Shown here: positions 60,701-64,000 of the stretch, one piece after another
Numbering within the stretch: position 1 is the first letter of the stretch
Layout: every line of letters begins with the position of its first letter
From: Cruorifilaria tuberocauda
Taxonomy: Eukaryota > Nematoda > Chromadorea > Rhabditida > Onchocercidae
Length of the DNA stretch: 64,000 bases
Assembly: GCA_013365365.1 (NCBI GenBank)
Contig: JABVXU010000177.1
Location: 41,142-105,141 of the forward strand
Reading direction: 5' to 3'
The notes under the pieces: generated by a model
Database searches by the model: none
What the model saw: the letters and a program-made list of their open reading frames with translations, nothing else
Told to the model about the DNA's origin: nothing
Translations under genes and position numbers: made by a program

Positions 60701-62690
60701 ATTTACTAAAGCTGCTTTAAATAAGCGTGCAAAGAAATCACCACTGAGATAATTTGTTTCCAAATTGATCGATTTTAATGTTGTATTACTTACTACCACA
60801 TCAAATATCGGCTGTAATTTACAGTTTTATGGTAAATAAATTTTGGAAAATTTGAAAAACATTAATTTTCTGATAGATTAAATTATTACTCTGTAAATAA
60901 GTATTTTACTGATAAGTCTTAATGATAATTTTAAAATCAAAAATAAACACTAAATATCATTATCTAAAATCAATTAAAATTTTTTTTTTGTCAAATGTGG
61001 AATATTCATTTTAATTTTAATTTATTAGAAATGGCTAATTTTTGAATTCTAATATATTAATACTGAAATCATCTTTATCAGAAATTTTCCCAAAGTTTTT
61101 AATTTTTTCCAAAAAATTTTGTTCAAATCAGATTTATCAGGTAAAGTAAAGATACTTATAAGATTTATCAATACTTATCATTCAGACAAGAAAAACTATT
61201 AGAGTTGAGTATTAGTCATTAAATTTCATTTTGCAAGTATCAATTTTTTAAACCTGCCTTACCTTTAGTCTTAAAACTTTAATAAACTTATCTCATAAAA
61301 TCATTATTATCATTCTTAATGAAAAATAAAAAGTAAAAGATATCAAAGTTAAAATCACAAATCTATTCTATTTCATCGAATTTAATTTGCATTCAAGTTT
61401 CAAAACTGAAATTTTACATATCAAAAAATATATTTCAAAAAATTTTAAACCTGCCTCACAATCATTATCATACAAACCCATATTTGCAAGTGCAATTTTC
61501 TCCAAATGTGTATTATTTTTTATCGCTAATAAAAGTCGTTTCACTTGTGGAATAGGTGTACGCTATAATATAATTATCACTTTTATTATCATTTTATTAA
61601 CACTTTTACTTTTTATCACTTTATTATCACTTTTACTAGTTTTTGCAATCGTCTTGAAATTAATTCCTCATTATCATAAATTTCATTTAGCTGTTAATGA
61701 GGGAGGAAAAAAGCTAAAGCTAAAGTTTAACTATATTTTTAAAATTTTTAACGAAATTTGAAAAGAGTTTTTAAGTGATTTTGCTGTAATGTGATAATGA
61801 TTATTCAATAAAAATCTTTGAACTATTAAGTTTAGTGTAATTTCAAGCAGTAAATAAACATACTTTCATATTGTTTAAATTAACTTGCTTCAATTTTGGA
61901 TCATCCATTTGTAACTGTTGTATTGACCAGTCAACATCCGTATCATTATCTGGCTCCATTGGCCTAGTCTGTTGAGGTAATGAGGATTTAATTGGGCCAT
62001 TGTAATTACTACAACCCATAATCTGCTCTGCTTCTTCCCAACTTATTATACGATTATCATTCATCATCACTGCAAAATTAAGCAAATAAATAGTTTTCAA
62101 TAAATAATAATAATACTTTACCTGGATGATTTTACCTGGATATTTTACCTTTACTATTACTATTACTATTACTAGTATTACTATGAAACAGTATAATATA
62201 AAACTAGATAGAAAGTTAATAATGCACCAAACAGCAACAAAATCAGTTCTCGATCACTATTACTCAAATAGTTCAGAATTTCAATTCTCGATCACTATTA
62301 CTCAAATTATTCGGTCAGTAAAAAAAAAGCAAAAAATCGATGAAAGGAATTTTATGTCGTCGAAAATTATTTATTGCATCTTACTTATATCATACTTAAA
62401 CAAGAAATTATATTACTTCAATTACTTTAAATCATAATGAATCATAATAATGAAGAAGCGGTATTGGGCTATTAGCGCTGCTAATTCCGGAAAAGTTAAT
62501 ATTGAATAATTAAAAAGTATAAAGTAAATTTGGGGAAAAAATTTTTTTCTTTTCAATTTTTCAAAAATAAATAAAACTTACTGAGTAATTCTTTCACTTC
62601 ATCGTTTGCTTCTTTTTCTCCAAGCGCCTGAATTGCATCCATTAAATCGCCATCTGTCATCATCATTTCGTTTCGTTCTGCCATCGTCAT
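57749..62690 (-). CDS. tmd: Tropomodulin/leiomodin-like protein with long C-terminal tail
   Basis: Actin pointed-end binding protein of the tropomodulin family (C. elegans relatives: UNC-94/TMD-1, TMD-2). Seven exons join in phase: 62690-62582, 62069-61864, 61562-61455, 60811-60668, 59673-59529, 59031-58400, 58204-57749; 599 residues. Order: MTMAERNE start; acidic N-terminal tropomyosin-binding-like part; DDPKLKQVNLNNMK near 90-105; leucine-rich repeats (VKRLLLAIKNNTHLEKIALA, NTTLKSINLETNYLSGDFFA, NQTLEEVKAVNQ, LTKVSINLRLPEGRHKIENA) to about 237; then RRILRRQAAAAAREAEEAQL and a 350-residue Ser/Lys/Thr-rich tail without a recognised domain. Tropomodulins are about 350-400 residues; only leiomodins approach 600, but I saw no polyproline run or clear WH2 motif. 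The intron after exon 3 must use a GC donor (GAG/gcaggt) to stay in frame, and that choice preserves the repeat alignment. Confidence 0.92.
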
Positions 62691-63967
62691 TTTTACAATA
62701 TTAAATTTTATTTTCTTAAAATTATTAAACTATTAAATTATTATTTAAGTATTAATAATTCGCAAAAATTTCACCAAATTTTTAAATTCCACAAAAATTT
62801 CAATCATAAGTAATATTAAAGTATTGAATGAATCGCAACATTTTTCGCTAAATTTTTAAGTTCTATAATTTTTTGTTTTTTTTTATCTGATACTATACGA
62901 CAAGTATTAAGAGAAATACTGTAAATCGTATTAAAGTTTAAAATTATCGTAAAACTTTCATTTATTATTATTATTCTTCCTCTACATTCTTATCAATCGT
63001 ACTGATTTTAAGAATTCCAAATAATGATTAATTATAGGTGAGCAGATAATACTTCTAATTACTGAAATTATCTCTGGCCCGAAAATTATCTCTAAAATTT
63101 CTCTGAAATTTTCATTCTAATTTCATCGCAATTAATCTTTTCCATCTAATCAATAATTGATATTTTACAATAAATAATTGTGATTTCACAATTTCATGAT
63201 AATTGACTGAATGAAATAGCAAATTTCAGTTTGAATTTCTAAGCTAAAATAAAATTTTTTTTTGATCAAATTTCAAATAAAAAAGCAAATAAACAATCTT
63301 ATACTTTCAGTGCTGACCTTTTATCTTTGATCTTGATTTTAACCTTAATATTAACTTTGAATAGATTTTATAATTACTGAATAAATGTAATTTTCCATTT
63401 CTATTTATTCAGAAAAGATTTCTTATAGTTTCACTTCAATCGTTTCGATGATTAACAACAATATTTCGATGAATAAGCATTTAGAAATAATGTTTGTCTA
63501 TTTCACTAAAATCAATAACTGAAAATTAGAAACAAAAAATTAGAAACAAGAACAGATGTGAAGGAAGAGAAATTTGAAAGTGAAAAAGAGAGAGAGAGAG
63601 AGAGAGGGAGGGAGAGAGAGGGAGAAGATATGAAAGCTTAAAAAAAGTTAGCGATGGAAAAAGTGATAAGGATGAATTTAAATTTTTTTGCTTCCTGTTT
63701 CTTTTTTCTTTTTTGCAAAATGAATAAACTATTTGATGGATATGAATATGACATATTATCATTCTATGATATATTCACTAAAATGTTTAAAATGATAAGA
63801 GGAAATTCTTGTTTGAAGTTTTTTTTTGTCTAAGTTATTCAAGAAAATGCGAATATTTCATCTATGAAGTTTTTTTTTAAACTTTTATTTCAAATATCAC
63901 ATTTCAGTTCTATGCTAAATCAAATTAGAATGATATAACTCTATCATTTACATATGATATTAGAAGG

Positions 63968-64000
<33 letters not shown>
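62691..64000. other. Intergenic region, no gene seen
   Basis: Upstream of the tropomodulin gene; AT-rich, with (AG)n tracts at about 63584-63625 and from 63975 to the window end, and a TCTCTC-encoded Ser/Leu frame on the minus strand that is only repeat. The proximal part should carry the tropomodulin promoter. Confidence 0.6.

Noticed and set aside
1..64000. Bacterial endosymbiont insertions or intact transposons
   Set aside because: No bacterial-type genes, transposase, reverse transcriptase or paired terminal repeats were recognised anywhere in the window by reading; a similarity search could still find short fragments.

Overview
The window reads as nuclear DNA of a nematode, most likely a spirurid/filarial worm (clade inferred, not proven). 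The evidence is AT-rich DNA, genes cut into many 60-250 bp exons by short GT-AG introns ending TTTCAG, and splice acceptors placed just upstream of several start codons with no in-frame coding before them, as expected for spliced-leader trans-splicing. No bacterial gene, phage, rRNA, tRNA, CRISPR or intact transposon was recognised. Gene models were built by hand by joining exons in phase; most close without a stop codon and reach the length usual for their family.

Layout. 1-6.5 kb: no gene, simple repeats and a 29-bp tandem array rich in TGATAAG. 6.58-8.08 kb (+): secreted Gly/Cys-rich protein. 8.1-12.3 kb: no gene, one 39-bp minisatellite. 12.3-22.1 kb (-): three genes in one direction, a TRAPP complex subunit 6, a KEN-box serine/proline-rich protein and a basic coiled-coil protein; a 65-bp satellite lies upstream of the last. 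23.9-29.05 kb (-): 12-exon SLC22-type organic ion transporter. 29.86-30.93 kb (+): small coiled-coil protein, head-to-head with the transporter. 33.95-40.4 kb (+): two tandem TANGO2 (HRG-9/HRG-10-like) genes. 41.2-44.2 kb (-): DPAGT1/ALG7. 45.66-48.67 kb (+): NADAR-domain protein with an Arg/Ser-rich tail. 49.8-52.6 kb (-): SH2-like protein. 53.1-54.5 kb: degenerate repeats. 55.0-55.7 kb (+): small basic protein in a GC-richer island. 57.7-62.7 kb (-): tropomodulin/leiomodin-like protein of 599 residues.

The genes do not form one pathway. Most are housekeeping: vesicle tethering (TRAPPC6), the first step of N-glycan assembly (DPAGT1), solute uptake (SLC22), heme or mitochondrial/ER lipid handling (TANGO2 pair), ADP-ribose chemistry (NADAR) and actin pointed-end capping (tropomodulin). 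The TANGO2 duplication is notable because nematodes cannot make heme.

Five genes each contain one intron at which the obvious GT-AG junction breaks the frame by one base, although the coding sense on both sides is clear. I report these as open questions (assembly indels, real lesions or unusual splicing) rather than calling the genes pseudogenes.
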